From Acidithiobacillales bacterium SM1_46 (GTDB taxonomy: Bacteria; Pseudomonadota; Gammaproteobacteria; Acidiferrobacterales; Sulfurifustaceae): DNA of 38,885 nt. Each line of letters begins with the position of its first letter. Positions within the stretch are counted from its first letter, which is position 1. The position numbers and the translations under genes were made by a program. A model generated the notes under the pieces. It had not been told where the DNA came from, ran no database searches, and saw only the letters and a list, made by a program, of their open reading frames with translations. The stretch lies in the NCBI GenBank assembly GCA_001304215.1, contig LJVB01000020.1, positions 1-38,885 of the forward strand, given 5' to 3'. Positions 20,533 to 29,017 of the stretch are shown piece by piece.

Positions 20533-21454
20533 GGTACGCCACTATCGCGATTTCCTCGCGCCGCGCTATTGGCCGACGTGGCTCGGCCTTGGCTTCATGC
20601 GTGCGCTAAGCATCCTGCCCCTGCCCGTGCTGGCAGGGATCGGCAGCGCAATCGGCATGCTGTTTTACGCATTGCACGCCGGGCGTCGGCGCGTCGTGCG
20701 CCGAAACATCACCCGTTGCTTCCCGGGCTTGACGCCCGTTGAGCACGCCCGCCTGATCCGAGCCCATTATCGCGCCGCGGGCCAGGCGACGCTCGATGAG
20801 CCCGTCGCCTGGTTCAGTTCCGCAGCGCGCTTGAGGCGGTTGGTCCGGTTTCGCGGCCGCGAGCACTACGATGGTGCGTTGGCCGCGGGGCGCAACATCA
20901 TTCTGCTGGCACCGCACTTCGTGGGACTCGGCATGGGCGGCTTTCGGCTTTCCATGGAGCGTCCAATGGTCTCGGTGTATCGGAACCCGAAGAACGAACT
21001 GCTGGCGTTGGTGATGCTACGGGCACGCTCCCGATTCGGCGGCCACCTGGTCGAACACAATAAGCCGTTCACGACGCTGGTGCGGCTGGTGCGCAACGGT
21101 CTGCCACTCTACTACCTGCCAGACCAGGACGCGGGGCGACGCAACTCGGTATTCGCACCATTTTTTGGAATACCGGCTGCGACCTTTGCAGTGTTGCCGC
21201 GCCTTGCTGATATGACCAACGCGGTGGTGATCGCCTGCTGGACCCGGCAGTTACCGCACGGGCGCGGCTACGAAGTGAGTTTCCGCCCACCGATTGAGAA
21301 CGTTTTTTCCGGCGATGCGCTCGCCGACACCACGCGCATGAACCGTGAAATCGAGGAATGTGTGAAGGAGGCACCTGCCCAGTACTTCTGGCTGCACAAG
21401 CGCTTCAAGACGCAACCGGAAGGCCGGCCCGATTTTTATCGTCGGGAAGTCTGA
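20525..21454 (+). CDS. LpxL/HtrB-family lysophospholipid acyltransferase (second copy)
   Basis: This is a 309-residue paralogue of the preceding gene. GTG at 20525 starts inside the end of the first copy (8-bp overlap), implying coupled translation. Features: an N-terminal hydrophobic segment (MRALSILPLPVLAGIGSAIGML), RRRVVRRNITRCFPGL and motif I LAPHFVGLGMGGF (His131). Here the position expected to be Asp/Glu is Gly136. The substrate-binding motif YYLPDQDAGRRNSVFAPFFGI is intact, as are RGYEVSFRPPIEN and QYFWLHKRFKTQPEG. Tandem LpxL-like genes near metK are common in Betaproteobacteria, where they are annotated as lipid A secondary acyltransferases. The role in primary versus secondary acylation cannot be assigned. 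It is convergent with the TPR gene 13 bp away. Confidence 0.88.
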   Translation: MAEVRHYRDFLAPRYWPTWLGLGFMRALSILPLPVLAGIGSAIGMLFYALHAGRRRVVRRNITRCFPGLTPVEHARLIRAHYRAAGQATLDEPVAWFSSAARLRRLVRFRGREHYDGALAAGRNIILLAPHFVGLGMGGFRLSMERPMVSVYRNPKNELLALVMLRARSRFGGHLVEHNKPFTTLVRLVRNGLPLYYLPDQDAGRRNSVFAPFFGIPAATFAVLPRLADMTNAVVIACWTRQLPHGRGYEVSFRPPIENVFSGDALADTTRMNREIEECVKEAPAQYFWLHKRFKTQPEGRPDFYRREV

Positions 21455-21467
21455 AGAAGCCGCGCCC

Positions 21468-21779
21468 TCACTTCTGCAGGCGCTTCAGGAAAACCCCCAT
21501 TTCCCTCGCGGCCTGTTTGTCACCCTTCTCCTCTGCGACGCGAACGCCGGTCTCGTAGGCCTCGATTGCCGCCGGCTTGTCTCCCGCGTCGGCCAAGGCC
21601 TTGCCCAACAGCTTCCAGGCAGCCGAATACGTGGGTTCGCGTTCAGTTGCGTGGCGCAGTTGTTCCACTGCCTTCGCGAATTCGCCCTGCTTGAGATACT
21701 CGTTGCCGAGGCTGTAGCGCAGCAGTGCATTGTCCTGGCCGCGGGCCAGCATTGCTTCCAGGGCCTGGATCATGCCCAT
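21468..21779 (-). CDS. Small tetratricopeptide-repeat protein
   Basis: This 103-residue protein is built almost wholly of TPR helices: LLRYSLGNEYLKQGEFAKAVEQLRHATEREP, then YSAAWKLLGKALADAGDKPAAIEAYETG. A charged C-terminal helix follows (VAEEKGDKQAAREMGVFLKRLQK). There is no signal peptide, so it is probably a cytoplasmic protein-protein adaptor. It starts at ATG 21779 (an ATG two codons later is also possible), 18 bp after the NtrX-like stop, and is probably the last gene of that operon. Homologues next to this two-component system are usually annotated only as TPR proteins; the function is unknown. Confidence 0.85.
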   Translation of the reverse strand: MGMIQALEAMLARGQDNALLRYSLGNEYLKQGEFAKAVEQLRHATEREPTYSAAWKLLGKALADAGDKPAAIEAYETGVRVAEEKGDKQAAREMGVFLKRLQK

Positions 21780-21797
21780 CGTGCCAACCCCCTTCTG

Positions 21798-23213
21798 TCA
21801 GCCTTTCTTGGGATGAAGGCCAAGCTGTTTGAGTTTGCGGTAAAGGTGCGTGCGCTCCATTTCCACCAGCTTTGCCACTTCTGCAACGTTGCCGCCGGTG
21901 CGCGCCAAGTGGTACTCGAGGTAGCTGCGCTCAAATTGCTCGCGGGCCTCGCGCAGTGGCATGCCGAACAGCGTGTTCGGTGCGGGCACGGCCGGCGCGC
22001 CATCTGCAGCACGCGCCGCGCCAAGCGCCTGCTGCACCTCGGCTTCGCTCACTTCGTCGCCGCGGTTGAGGATCAACAGCCGTTGCACGACATTGCGAAG
22101 CTCGCGCACATTGCCTGGCCAGCTGTGGTTGCGCAGCGCGTTCAACGCGCTGGTGGTGAACTTGCGGTAGGGGAGATGTTCATGGTCAACCATCCAATTC
22201 AGATAGAAATTGACCAGATCCGGCACGTCCTCGCGATGATCTCGCAATGGCGGCACACGTACGGGTACGACGTTCAGCCGGTAATACAGATCCTCGCGAA
22301 AGCGGTTGGCCGCAACCGCCTGTGCCAGATCCTGGCTGGTGATGGCGATGATGCGAACGTCGAGGGCCTGTGCCTCGACACCGCCAACGCGCACGAAGCG
22401 GCCCTCGGCCAGCGTGTTGTAAAGCCGCATCTGGGTGGCGGGGTCGAGATCGCCGACTTCGTTCAGCACCAGTGTGCCGCCATGCGCCTGCTCGAGCGAG
22501 CCCGTGTTAACGACGCCATTGTGTTCGCTGCCAAACAGCTGCGCGGCAATGTTCTGCGCCGGAATAGCCGCCAGACTTACCTCAACGCACGCGCGGTCAG
22601 CGCGAGCACTGTGCGCATGAATGTAGCGGCCGGCAAGTGCCTTGCCGCTGCCGGGCTCACCGCTCACCAGCACCCAACTTTCGGTCTTGGCGATACGCTC
22701 GAGGTTGTCGCGCAGCTCGCGAATAGCACGACCCCTGCCGATGACCAATGTGCTTGGTTCGGCGCGCTGGCTGAGCGAGAGGTTTTCGCGGCGCAACCGC
22801 TCGGCCTCGAGTGCGCGTTCCACTGTAACCAGCAACTTGCCAAGGGACAGGGGCTTTTCGACGAAGTCATAGGCGCCGAGGCGCGTCGCTTCGACTGCGG
22901 TCTCGACTGTGCCATGGCCGGACATCATTACCACCGGGGCCGGCAGGCCTCCGGCTTCTGCCCATTCCTTGAGGAGCGTGATGCCATCAGTGTCCGGCAT
23001 CCAGATGTCGAGCAGCACCAAATCGGGTGGTTCGCGGCGAAACGCCTCGCGCGCCGCCGCCGCGTTCTCGGCGGTCGCCACGCGATAGTTTTCGTCTTCC
23101 AAAATTTCCCGGACGAGGCGGCGAATATCCGGCTCATCGTCGACCACGAGCACGTAGCCGCGTCCGCCACCAATTGTCGCACCGCCACGCTTCACGTCCA
23201 CCACTGCACTCAT
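21798..23213 (-). CDS. NtrX-like response regulator with degenerate AAA+ domain
   Basis: This 471-residue regulator has a receiver domain (VLVVDDEPDIRRLV, phosphoacceptor Asp69 in LLDIWMP, Lys120), a sigma-54-type AAA+ domain and a C-terminal Fis-type helix-turn-helix (RTGGNVAEVAKLVEMERTHLYRKL). The AAA+ domain is atypical. Walker A GEPGSGK (185-191) is present, but the GAFTGA loop that contacts sigma-54 is absent (the region reads LFGSEHNGVVNTGSLEQAHGG). Walker B reads LVLNEVGDL, with Asn251 replacing the usual Asp. It probably regulates as an NtrX-type factor without sigma-54 activation (inference). The start overlaps the kinase stop by 4 bp (ATGA). Confidence 0.92.
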   Translation of the reverse strand: MSAVVDVKRGGATIGGGRGYVLVVDDEPDIRRLVREILEDENYRVATAENAAAAREAFRREPPDLVLLDIWMPDTDGITLLKEWAEAGGLPAPVVMMSGHGTVETAVEATRLGAYDFVEKPLSLGKLLVTVERALEAERLRRENLSLSQRAEPSTLVIGRGRAIRELRDNLERIAKTESWVLVSGEPGSGKALAGRYIHAHSARADRACVEVSLAAIPAQNIAAQLFGSEHNGVVNTGSLEQAHGGTLVLNEVGDLDPATQMRLYNTLAEGRFVRVGGVEAQALDVRIIAITSQDLAQAVAANRFREDLYYRLNVVPVRVPPLRDHREDVPDLVNFYLNWMVDHEHLPYRKFTTSALNALRNHSWPGNVRELRNVVQRLLILNRGDEVSEAEVQQALGAARAADGAPAVPAPNTLFGMPLREAREQFERSYLEYHLARTGGNVAEVAKLVEMERTHLYRKLKQLGLHPKKG

Positions 23214-25534
23214 GCAAGCTCTCCGGCAGCATCTGGACGGCCGCCGATACCGGACGCGGTGCCTGCGGCTGCGCCGGGCAGGCGCAGGGTCACCGCGGCG
23301 CCGCCGCGCGCGCGATTTTCTGCAAGTATCTGTCCGCCATGCTCCTCGACGATACGCTTGACGATCGCGAGGCCGAGCCCCGTGCCCTTTTGCTTGGTGG
23401 TGGTATAGGGCTCGAACAATCTGCCCAGCAACGGTTCCGGAAAGCCGGGCCCGTTGTCACTGACCGTGAGCTCCACATACGGCCGCTCGCCCTGCATCAC
23501 CTGTCCGGTACGAACGCTGACCTGCGGATTGCGAGTACCCGACAGAGCATCGCGCGCGTTGATCAAGAGGTTGTGTAGCACTTGGCGCAGGCGCTTGCTG
23601 TCGGCGCGCACCAACGGCAGATCGTCGGCCAGATCGAGCTTGAGCACCGCCGCCCGACCCTTTGCGCCCTCGGGCGGGCGCAGTGGCAGCGTCTTGTCTG
23701 TTGTCGGCCCTTGATCACTCTTGTAGAGCTCCACCACGTCACGCACCAGATCATTGAGCTGCACCGATTCAACCTCGAGCACAGCCGGACGCGCATAGTC
23801 CGAAAACGCGTTGACCATGCTCTTCAGCGATTCGACCTGATCAACAATCGTGCGCGTGGCGCGCTCCAACGTGGCCTGCTCATCTTCCGGCAGCCGCTGC
23901 AGGTACTTGTGGCGGATGCGTTCCGCCGAGAGCTGAATCGGCGTAAGGGGATTCTTGATCTCATGCGCCATGCGCCGCGCCACGTCACCCCAGGCCGCCT
24001 CGCGCTGCGCCTGAATGAGCGTCGTGACGTCATCGAAGACCACGACATAGCCACCAGCGCGCGCTCTGACTCCGGGTAGCAAGGTGCCGCGCAACATCAG
24101 AATGCGCGGACCGGTAGCGCCAGTGAGCGTGACTTCGGCCTGCCACTCGTTGTCGCCGGCCGCCATGGTACTTGCCACGGTATCGGCGAATGGCGCGAGT
24201 GTGGGGTGCTCGGCGCCGAGCCAGTCCGCCGCCTTGCCGGCCGCCGACTCCAGCTCAATGCCAAGGATATGTGCCGCCGCGGCGTTATGGGTACGCAATC
24301 GGTGACGGGCATCGAACGACAGTACGCCGGAGGACAGGTGCGCCAGCACCGTCTCGACGTAGGTGCGCGCCCGCACGGCTTCCTGCTGGCTCTTGCGAGT
24401 TTGCGACTGCGCACGGCCAATGCGCCGTGTCATGTCGTTGAACGACTCGACCAGCACCCCCAGCTCGTCGTGGCTCCTGACGGGTAGCTCGCGGCGGTAG
24501 TCACCTTGGGCAACGGCGCGTGTGCCCTCGGCGAGCTCGGTAATGGGGGCGGTCAGACGTCGAGCCACGAACATGGCCGCCCAGACTGCCACCAGCATGG
24601 TAAGCAAAGCCACCAGCCCCAGCGTCAACGTAAACCCGAACTTGAGTGGGCCACGCAGGAACAGCAGCGTCTGATATTCGGCGTACGCGGACTGCACACT
24701 CTCGGTCAGCGTTGCGTAGCGTGGCGGCAGGGGTTGGAGTACTTGCAGCATGCGCGGCGCGGCCCCCGCGTCGCGTGCGTAGACCGGCACCACGGCGCGC
24801 AGCCGTACCGAATTCCTTCCGACTACGTCGAAGCCTGCATAGGTCTCGCCCTGACGTACACGGCTCAGCACCGCTTCGGCCGGGCGCGGTGGCGCGAGTG
24901 TCGTGCCCTCGAGCGCCACCTCCGACGCGGAGGCGAGGATCCTTCCGTCCGGCGCGAGCAGCGTGATCTCTCCGACACCGTAGGCCTCGCGCAGATTGCT
25001 GAGGGTCGGTAATACGGCTCGCATGCCGGCCAACCCGCTCGCGTCGCCAAGCGTGAGACGCTCCAGTTCCGCCGCCATCTCCTGGGTATTCTTGAGCAAG
25101 TCCTGCTTGAGCGCATCGAGCGCAGTGCGTCCAAGTTGCACGGCGTCGTTCAGCGCCTTCTCGATCCGAACGTCGAACCAGTTGTCGATACCGCGGTGTA
25201 GCGTCTGTACCGAAAAGAAGAAAACCACCAACACGGGAGCCACGGCGAGCGTGACGAACAGCAATAGCAGGCGCATGGTAAGCCGGGAACCCGGCTGACG
25301 CGCCCGGTACTGATCGATGAGCCGCAGAAAGTTATAAAGGATGAGCGCCAACAGCAGAACAATGCCGAGCACGTTGACGAGCAGCAGCACTGAGTACACT
25401 CGCCCGAGCAGCTCGGAGTGTTGCGTTGCTGCGCTCATCAGGATGAGCGAAGCAAGCAGTAGCCCGGACAGCACCGTCAGTGGAACGATGCCGGTCAGCG
25501 CGCGCTTCAGCGTGGCACTTTCCATGCGCTCCAT
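23210..25534 (-). CDS. NtrY-like sensor histidine kinase
   Basis: This is a 774-residue membrane sensor kinase with the NtrY layout. Three N-terminal membrane segments (about 14-35, 47-70, 87-109) precede an extracytoplasmic sensing domain, a fourth segment (FTLTLGLVALLTMLVAVWAAM) and a HAMP linker (RRLTAPITELAEGTRAVAQG). A PAS domain follows. The HisKA dimerisation domain has the phospho-accepting His near residue 524 (RMAHEIKNPLTPIQLSAERI). The HATPase domain shows LRQVLHNLLINARDAL, VSDNGPGFP and GTGLGLAIVKRIVEEHGG. It is the cognate kinase of the NtrX-like regulator. The signal is not evident. Its 5' end overlaps DUF4390 by 28 bp; an ATG at 25525 is an alternative start. Confidence 0.94.
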   Translation of the reverse strand: MERMESATLKRALTGIVPLTVLSGLLLASLILMSAATQHSELLGRVYSVLLLVNVLGIVLLLALILYNFLRLIDQYRARQPGSRLTMRLLLLFVTLAVAPVLVVFFFSVQTLHRGIDNWFDVRIEKALNDAVQLGRTALDALKQDLLKNTQEMAAELERLTLGDASGLAGMRAVLPTLSNLREAYGVGEITLLAPDGRILASASEVALEGTTLAPPRPAEAVLSRVRQGETYAGFDVVGRNSVRLRAVVPVYARDAGAAPRMLQVLQPLPPRYATLTESVQSAYAEYQTLLFLRGPLKFGFTLTLGLVALLTMLVAVWAAMFVARRLTAPITELAEGTRAVAQGDYRRELPVRSHDELGVLVESFNDMTRRIGRAQSQTRKSQQEAVRARTYVETVLAHLSSGVLSFDARHRLRTHNAAAAHILGIELESAAGKAADWLGAEHPTLAPFADTVASTMAAGDNEWQAEVTLTGATGPRILMLRGTLLPGVRARAGGYVVVFDDVTTLIQAQREAAWGDVARRMAHEIKNPLTPIQLSAERIRHKYLQRLPEDEQATLERATRTIVDQVESLKSMVNAFSDYARPAVLEVESVQLNDLVRDVVELYKSDQGPTTDKTLPLRPPEGAKGRAAVLKLDLADDLPLVRADSKRLRQVLHNLLINARDALSGTRNPQVSVRTGQVMQGERPYVELTVSDNGPGFPEPLLGRLFEPYTTTKQKGTGLGLAIVKRIVEEHGGQILAENRARGGAAVTLRLPGAAAGTASGIGGRPDAAGELA

Positions 25535-26067
25535 CCGCTATTAAGTCGCCAGCCCGGGGTCGAATAGGCCACGGGTCGCAGTGGTGCCGGCAGCGCCTCG
25601 ACATCGAGACGCGCACGCACGCGGACCTGATAATCCGTGCCCGCCTTTAGTGGCCGATCGAGCTTGAGCGCCAAGGCATCGAACGCGCCAAGGTGGCGCA
25701 GCGCCTCGGCGAGAATGGTAAAACTCTCCGCGCCGGGCGCGCCCGCCGTGCTCACCACGTATTGTCCGGAAAGCGCGTGATAACGGATCTCGCGCCGCAG
25801 GGTCCATTCACGCATGGTCTCGTTCCAAAGCAAGGTGCGTGGGCGTTCAAGTTCAACGTCGATCAGGACATCCAGCTCAATGCCCTTGCCGAGCGCTTCT
25901 TCGACTTTGGCACTCAGGCCGAGATCGAAGCCGCCATCGAGTTGCAGCGTCTCAGCCGTGAGCCGGGGCTGCAGCGTGCTCAGGCGAAACTCGCCGTGAG
26001 CGGCAAGCGGCAACAGTGCCGCCAGCAGCAGTCCAAGCACCCTAGGCGCGTTTCGCGATACAGGCAT
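25507..26067 (-). CDS. DUF4390 domain protein, predicted exported
   Basis: This 186-residue DUF4390 protein has no assigned biochemical function. The N-terminus is a signal peptide (PRVLGLLLAALLPLAAHGEF, cleavage probably after AHG or AHA-like), so it is likely periplasmic. The mature part is beta-rich, with conserved ELDVLIDVELERPRTLLWNE and RREIRYHALSGQYVV. ATG at 26067 (MPVSRNAPRVLG) places the signal at the start; an ATG at 26079 is also possible. It is embedded between rsmB (26-bp overlap) and the NtrY-like kinase (28-bp overlap). This conserved betaproteobacterial arrangement makes it a candidate accessory of the two-component system (inference). Confidence 0.85.
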   Translation of the reverse strand: MPVSRNAPRVLGLLLAALLPLAAHGEFRLSTLQPRLTAETLQLDGGFDLGLSAKVEEALGKGIELDVLIDVELERPRTLLWNETMREWTLRREIRYHALSGQYVVSTAGAPGAESFTILAEALRHLGAFDALALKLDRPLKAGTDYQVRVRARLDVEALPAPLRPVAYSTPGWRLNSGWSAWKVPR

Positions 26068-27367
26068 AGTAGAAGCCATCGGTACGGTCGCCATCTGGCA
26101 GAAGCTGGCGGCCCGGCCCCCGTGCGACGCCCGCCGAGAGGGCAAGCGGCAGTGCCTCGGCATCAGTATGGGCCGAGAGGAATCGCTCGATGGGTTGCTC
26201 ATTCTCAACGGGAAGCACCGAACAGGTCACATACAAGAGCTTACCGCCGCGGTTCAGCAAGGGCCACACGCGGGCGAGCATATGGCCCTGGGTTGCCGCC
26301 AGCATCGCAAGATCTTCCGGTTGCCGACGCAACTTGATGTCGGGGTGACGGCGAATTACCCCGGTGGCTGAACACGGCGCGTCGAGAAGGATTCGGTCGA
26401 AGCCTTGCTGGTCCCACCAGGCGCAGGGTTCGGTTGCATCGCCACACACCACACGCGCCTTGAGGCCAAGGCGTTGCAGATTCTGGTGCAATCGCGTCAG
26501 TCGCTCGGCGTCCACGTCGACCGCGACAACCTCGCCGGCGTCGGGAGCGGATTCAAGCAGATGAGCAGTCTTTCCACCGGGCGCTGCACACAGATCGAGC
26601 ACACGTTGTCCAGCCTGAACATCGAGCAGCGGCGCAGCCAGCTGGGCAGCTTCATCCTGGACCGAAACCAATCCCTCGGCAAAGCCTGGCAGCTGGTCAA
26701 CCGGCAGTGGCGCTTGCAGCACGATGCCGCTCGGTGCCAGCGTTGTGGGCAGAGCGCCAACGCCGCGCCCGGCGAGGCGCGCGAGGTAGTCATCACGGGA
26801 TACACGCGCGCCGTTCACTCGCAACGTCATTGGCGGGCGCTCGTTGTTCGCCGCCGCAATCGACTCCCATCGCTCGGGGTAAGCTGCCTGCAGCGCCGCC
26901 AGCAGCCATACCGGGTGGCTGAGCCGCGCGGCAGTGCTCCGGGCGATAGTGGCCTCGAGCGAATCGCGTTGGCGCAGGTAGCTGCGTAGGCAGGCATTTA
27001 GCAGGCCGCGCGCCCAGTCCTTGCCGAGAATCCTGGCCGCGCGCACAGTCTCGTCCACGGCGGCGTGCGGCGCGGTGCGCATATGACGCAGCTGATAAAG
27101 ACCGCCGAGCAACAAGGCATGCACGTCGGCGTCACGCGATTTAAGTGGCTCGCGCAGCAGTTGTGTGGCGATTGCATCAAGCGCGTGATACCAACGCAAA
27201 GTGCCGTAGGCGACCTCCTGGACGAGCGGCCGAATAGAGTCGCCGTCGCCTTGAGCCAAAACCTGTGCGAGGGCTTCATCGAGATAGCGACGCTGGCGCG
27301 CAACTTCCGTGACGACGCGTGCGGCGGCGGCACGTGCGGCGGCAGCAGCGCCGTCAGCTGGCGCCAT
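26042..27367 (-). CDS. rsmB: 16S rRNA m5C967 methyltransferase RsmB
   Basis: RsmB methylates C967 of 16S rRNA with SAM. The 441-residue protein has an N-terminal NusB-like domain (AAARVVTEVARQRRYLDEAL to LNACLRSYLRQRD). The Rossmann methyltransferase follows, with SAM motif I LDLCAAPGGKTAHLLE and DVDAERLTRLHQNLQRLGL. The two catalytic-loop cysteines are in LLDAPCSATGVIRRHPD and LYVTCSVLPVENE. The ATG at 27367 is used because the family starts there and it overlaps the fmt stop by 14 bp. The upstream in-frame ATG at 27409 lies deeper in fmt. It lies in the def-fmt-rsmB series. Confidence 0.96.
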   Translation of the reverse strand: MAPADGAAAAARAAAARVVTEVARQRRYLDEALAQVLAQGDGDSIRPLVQEVAYGTLRWYHALDAIATQLLREPLKSRDADVHALLLGGLYQLRHMRTAPHAAVDETVRAARILGKDWARGLLNACLRSYLRQRDSLEATIARSTAARLSHPVWLLAALQAAYPERWESIAAANNERPPMTLRVNGARVSRDDYLARLAGRGVGALPTTLAPSGIVLQAPLPVDQLPGFAEGLVSVQDEAAQLAAPLLDVQAGQRVLDLCAAPGGKTAHLLESAPDAGEVVAVDVDAERLTRLHQNLQRLGLKARVVCGDATEPCAWWDQQGFDRILLDAPCSATGVIRRHPDIKLRRQPEDLAMLAATQGHMLARVWPLLNRGGKLLYVTCSVLPVENEQPIERFLSAHTDAEALPLALSAGVARGPGRQLLPDGDRTDGFYYACIAKRA

Positions 27368-28295
27368 GGTTAGTACCGAGCCGGTCGCCGGCGCGAAGCC
27401 GATGCCCATTCAGAAACTCGGCGGCCGACAGGGGATTGCCGCCTTCGGCCTGTACACGGGTAAGAATCAACATGCCACTGCCGCAGGCGACGTTGATGCC
27501 GTTAGCGTCCGCCGAAACGATGGTGCCAGGGGTTGAATCGCGATTGTCGTCGCTGCTGTGCGCTTCCCAGACACGAAGACCACGCCCGCCCATACGAGTG
27601 TTCGCAACCGGCCACGGATTGAACGCGCGCACCCGTCGTGCCAATACCGTAGCCGGTTGCGTCCAGTCGATGATGCCCTCTTCCTTTCTTAGCTTGCGCG
27701 CGTAACAGGCAAGCGCGTTGTCCTGTGTTTCGGGGGAAAGCGCGCCGCGCTCAAGACGCTCGAGCGCTTCAATGAGCGCACCAGCGCCCAACACGGACAA
27801 GCGATCGTGCAAGGTGGTGGCGGTGTCAGTTTCGTCGATGGGCGTTTCGCGTTTGAGCAACATCGGACCGGTATCCAGACCGGCATCCATCTGCATGATG
27901 GTCACGCCCGTCACGGAGTCGCCTGCTTCGAGCGCCCTCGCGATCGGCGCGGCGCCGCGCCAGCGCGGCAGAAGTGAGCCGTGCACGTTGATGCAGCCGT
28001 GCTTCGGTATGGCGAGAATGTCGGGCGGCAGCAGTACCCCGTAGGCGATCACGATCATCGCATCAGGCGCCAGGGCTGCGATTTCTCGCGCGCAGCCCTT
28101 AAGATCTGGCGGCTGACGCACTTCCAGACCGTGCGATTTCGCATACTGCTTGACCGCACTCTCGTTTAGGTGTCGCCCACGCCCGGCCGGTCGATCAGGT
28201 TGGGTGTAAACCGCAAGCACTCGGTGACCGGCCGCCTGCAAGGCGGCCAGCGCCGGGACGGCGAAAGCGGGAGTGCCGGCAAAAAGGAGGTTCAT
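27354..28295 (-). CDS. fmt: Methionyl-tRNA formyltransferase
   Basis: Fmt formylates initiator methionyl-tRNA using 10-formyl-THF. The 313-residue protein has LLFAGTPAFAVPALAAL and the TQPDRPAGRGR loop that contacts tRNA. The catalytic motif NVHGSLLPRWRGAAPI (Asn103, His105) and MDAGLDTGPML with the catalytic Asp follow. The C-terminal OB-fold-like domain contains FNPWPVANTRMGG. The start at 28295 is canonical (MNLLFAGTPAFA). It is 58 bp after def and overlaps rsmB, so formylation, deformylation and rRNA methylation genes share a transcript. Confidence 0.97.
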   Translation of the reverse strand: MNLLFAGTPAFAVPALAALQAAGHRVLAVYTQPDRPAGRGRHLNESAVKQYAKSHGLEVRQPPDLKGCAREIAALAPDAMIVIAYGVLLPPDILAIPKHGCINVHGSLLPRWRGAAPIARALEAGDSVTGVTIMQMDAGLDTGPMLLKRETPIDETDTATTLHDRLSVLGAGALIEALERLERGALSPETQDNALACYARKLRKEEGIIDWTQPATVLARRVRAFNPWPVANTRMGGRGLRVWEAHSSDDNRDSTPGTIVSADANGINVACGSGMLILTRVQAEGGNPLSAAEFLNGHRLRAGDRLGTNHGAS

Positions 28296-28353
28296 CGCTG
28301 CGGAAGCCCTTCAATTGTGACGACGCGCGCAGAGGGGCACCGCGACACGGCGG

Positions 28354-28857
28354 CTACATCGCGAGGCGCTGCTGCTTTTCGAGCTTCTTGCGGATGCGTG
28401 TCTGCTTGAGGCGGGAGAGATAGTCCACGAACACCTTGCCTTCGAGGTGATCGATCTCGTGCTGGATGCACGTGGCAAGCAACCCGTGCGCCTCCAGTTC
28501 AAACGGTTTGCCATCCCGGTCGAGCGCGCGCACCTTCACGAACGCCGGCCGTGTGACCTCGTCGAACACGCCAGGCACCGAGAGGCAGCCCTCTTCGAAG
28601 GTCTGCTCGCCATCGTGGTCCACGATCTCCGGATTGATGAACACCTGAAGCCGGTCGCGGCTCTCCGAGATATCGATGACCAGAATGCGCTTGGCCTCGT
28701 CCACCTGAATGGCAGCAAGCCCAATGCCGGGGGCGGCATACATCGTTTCCGCCATGTCATCGACAAGCCGGCGGATTTCTTCATTGACCTCGGCAACCGG
28801 CTTGGCGCGGCGGCGCAGGCGCGGGTCCGGATAATGCAAGATAGTGCGAAGCGCCAT
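28354..28857 (-). CDS. def: Peptide deformylase
   Basis: Def removes the N-formyl group from nascent proteins using an Fe2+/Zn2+ centre. The 167-residue protein shows all three family motifs: [10 protein letters not shown] (45-), EEGCLSVPG with metal ligand Cys91, and QHEIDHLEG with His133, catalytic Glu134 and His137. The N-terminus [21 protein letters not shown] is canonical. It is the first gene of a leftward operon and is divergent from the LysM gene, sharing a 160-bp promoter region. Confidence 0.97.
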   Translation of the reverse strand: MALRTILHYPDPRLRRRAKPVAEVNEEIRRLVDDMAETMYAAPGIGLAAIQVDEAKRILVIDISESRDRLQVFINPEIVDHDGEQTFEEGCLSVPGVFDEVTRPAFVKVRALDRDGKPFELEAHGLLATCIQHEIDHLEGKVFVDYLSRLKQTRIRKKLEKQQRLAM

Positions 28858-28975
28858 GGGTTCAGGTCGTTTGCGTTATCGACCAATGCTTACTAAAGTG
28901 GTTCACTAACGATCCCAAGATCGCTGAAAAACAAGGTAAAACGGGTCGGTTACCGAATGGTTTTTGCCGAAACCG

Positions 28976-29003
28976 TGGACTACACTCTGACCAGAGATTA
29001 TAC
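28976..29003 (+). promoter_or_regulatory. Candidate promoter of the LysM-dprA-smg genes
   Basis: TGGACT (28976-28981) and TTATAC (28998-29003) are separated by 16 bp and lie 15 bp before the ATG at 29018. Each is a partial match to the sigma-70 hexamers. Confidence 0.4.
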
Positions 29004-29017
29004 GGGAAAACCCACCC

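Noticed and set aside
21651-23408. 585-codon open frame on the plus strand
   Set aside because: It lies antisense to the NtrX/NtrY-like genes, whose domains are unmistakable. High GC produces long shadow frames, and the translation has no coherent domain.
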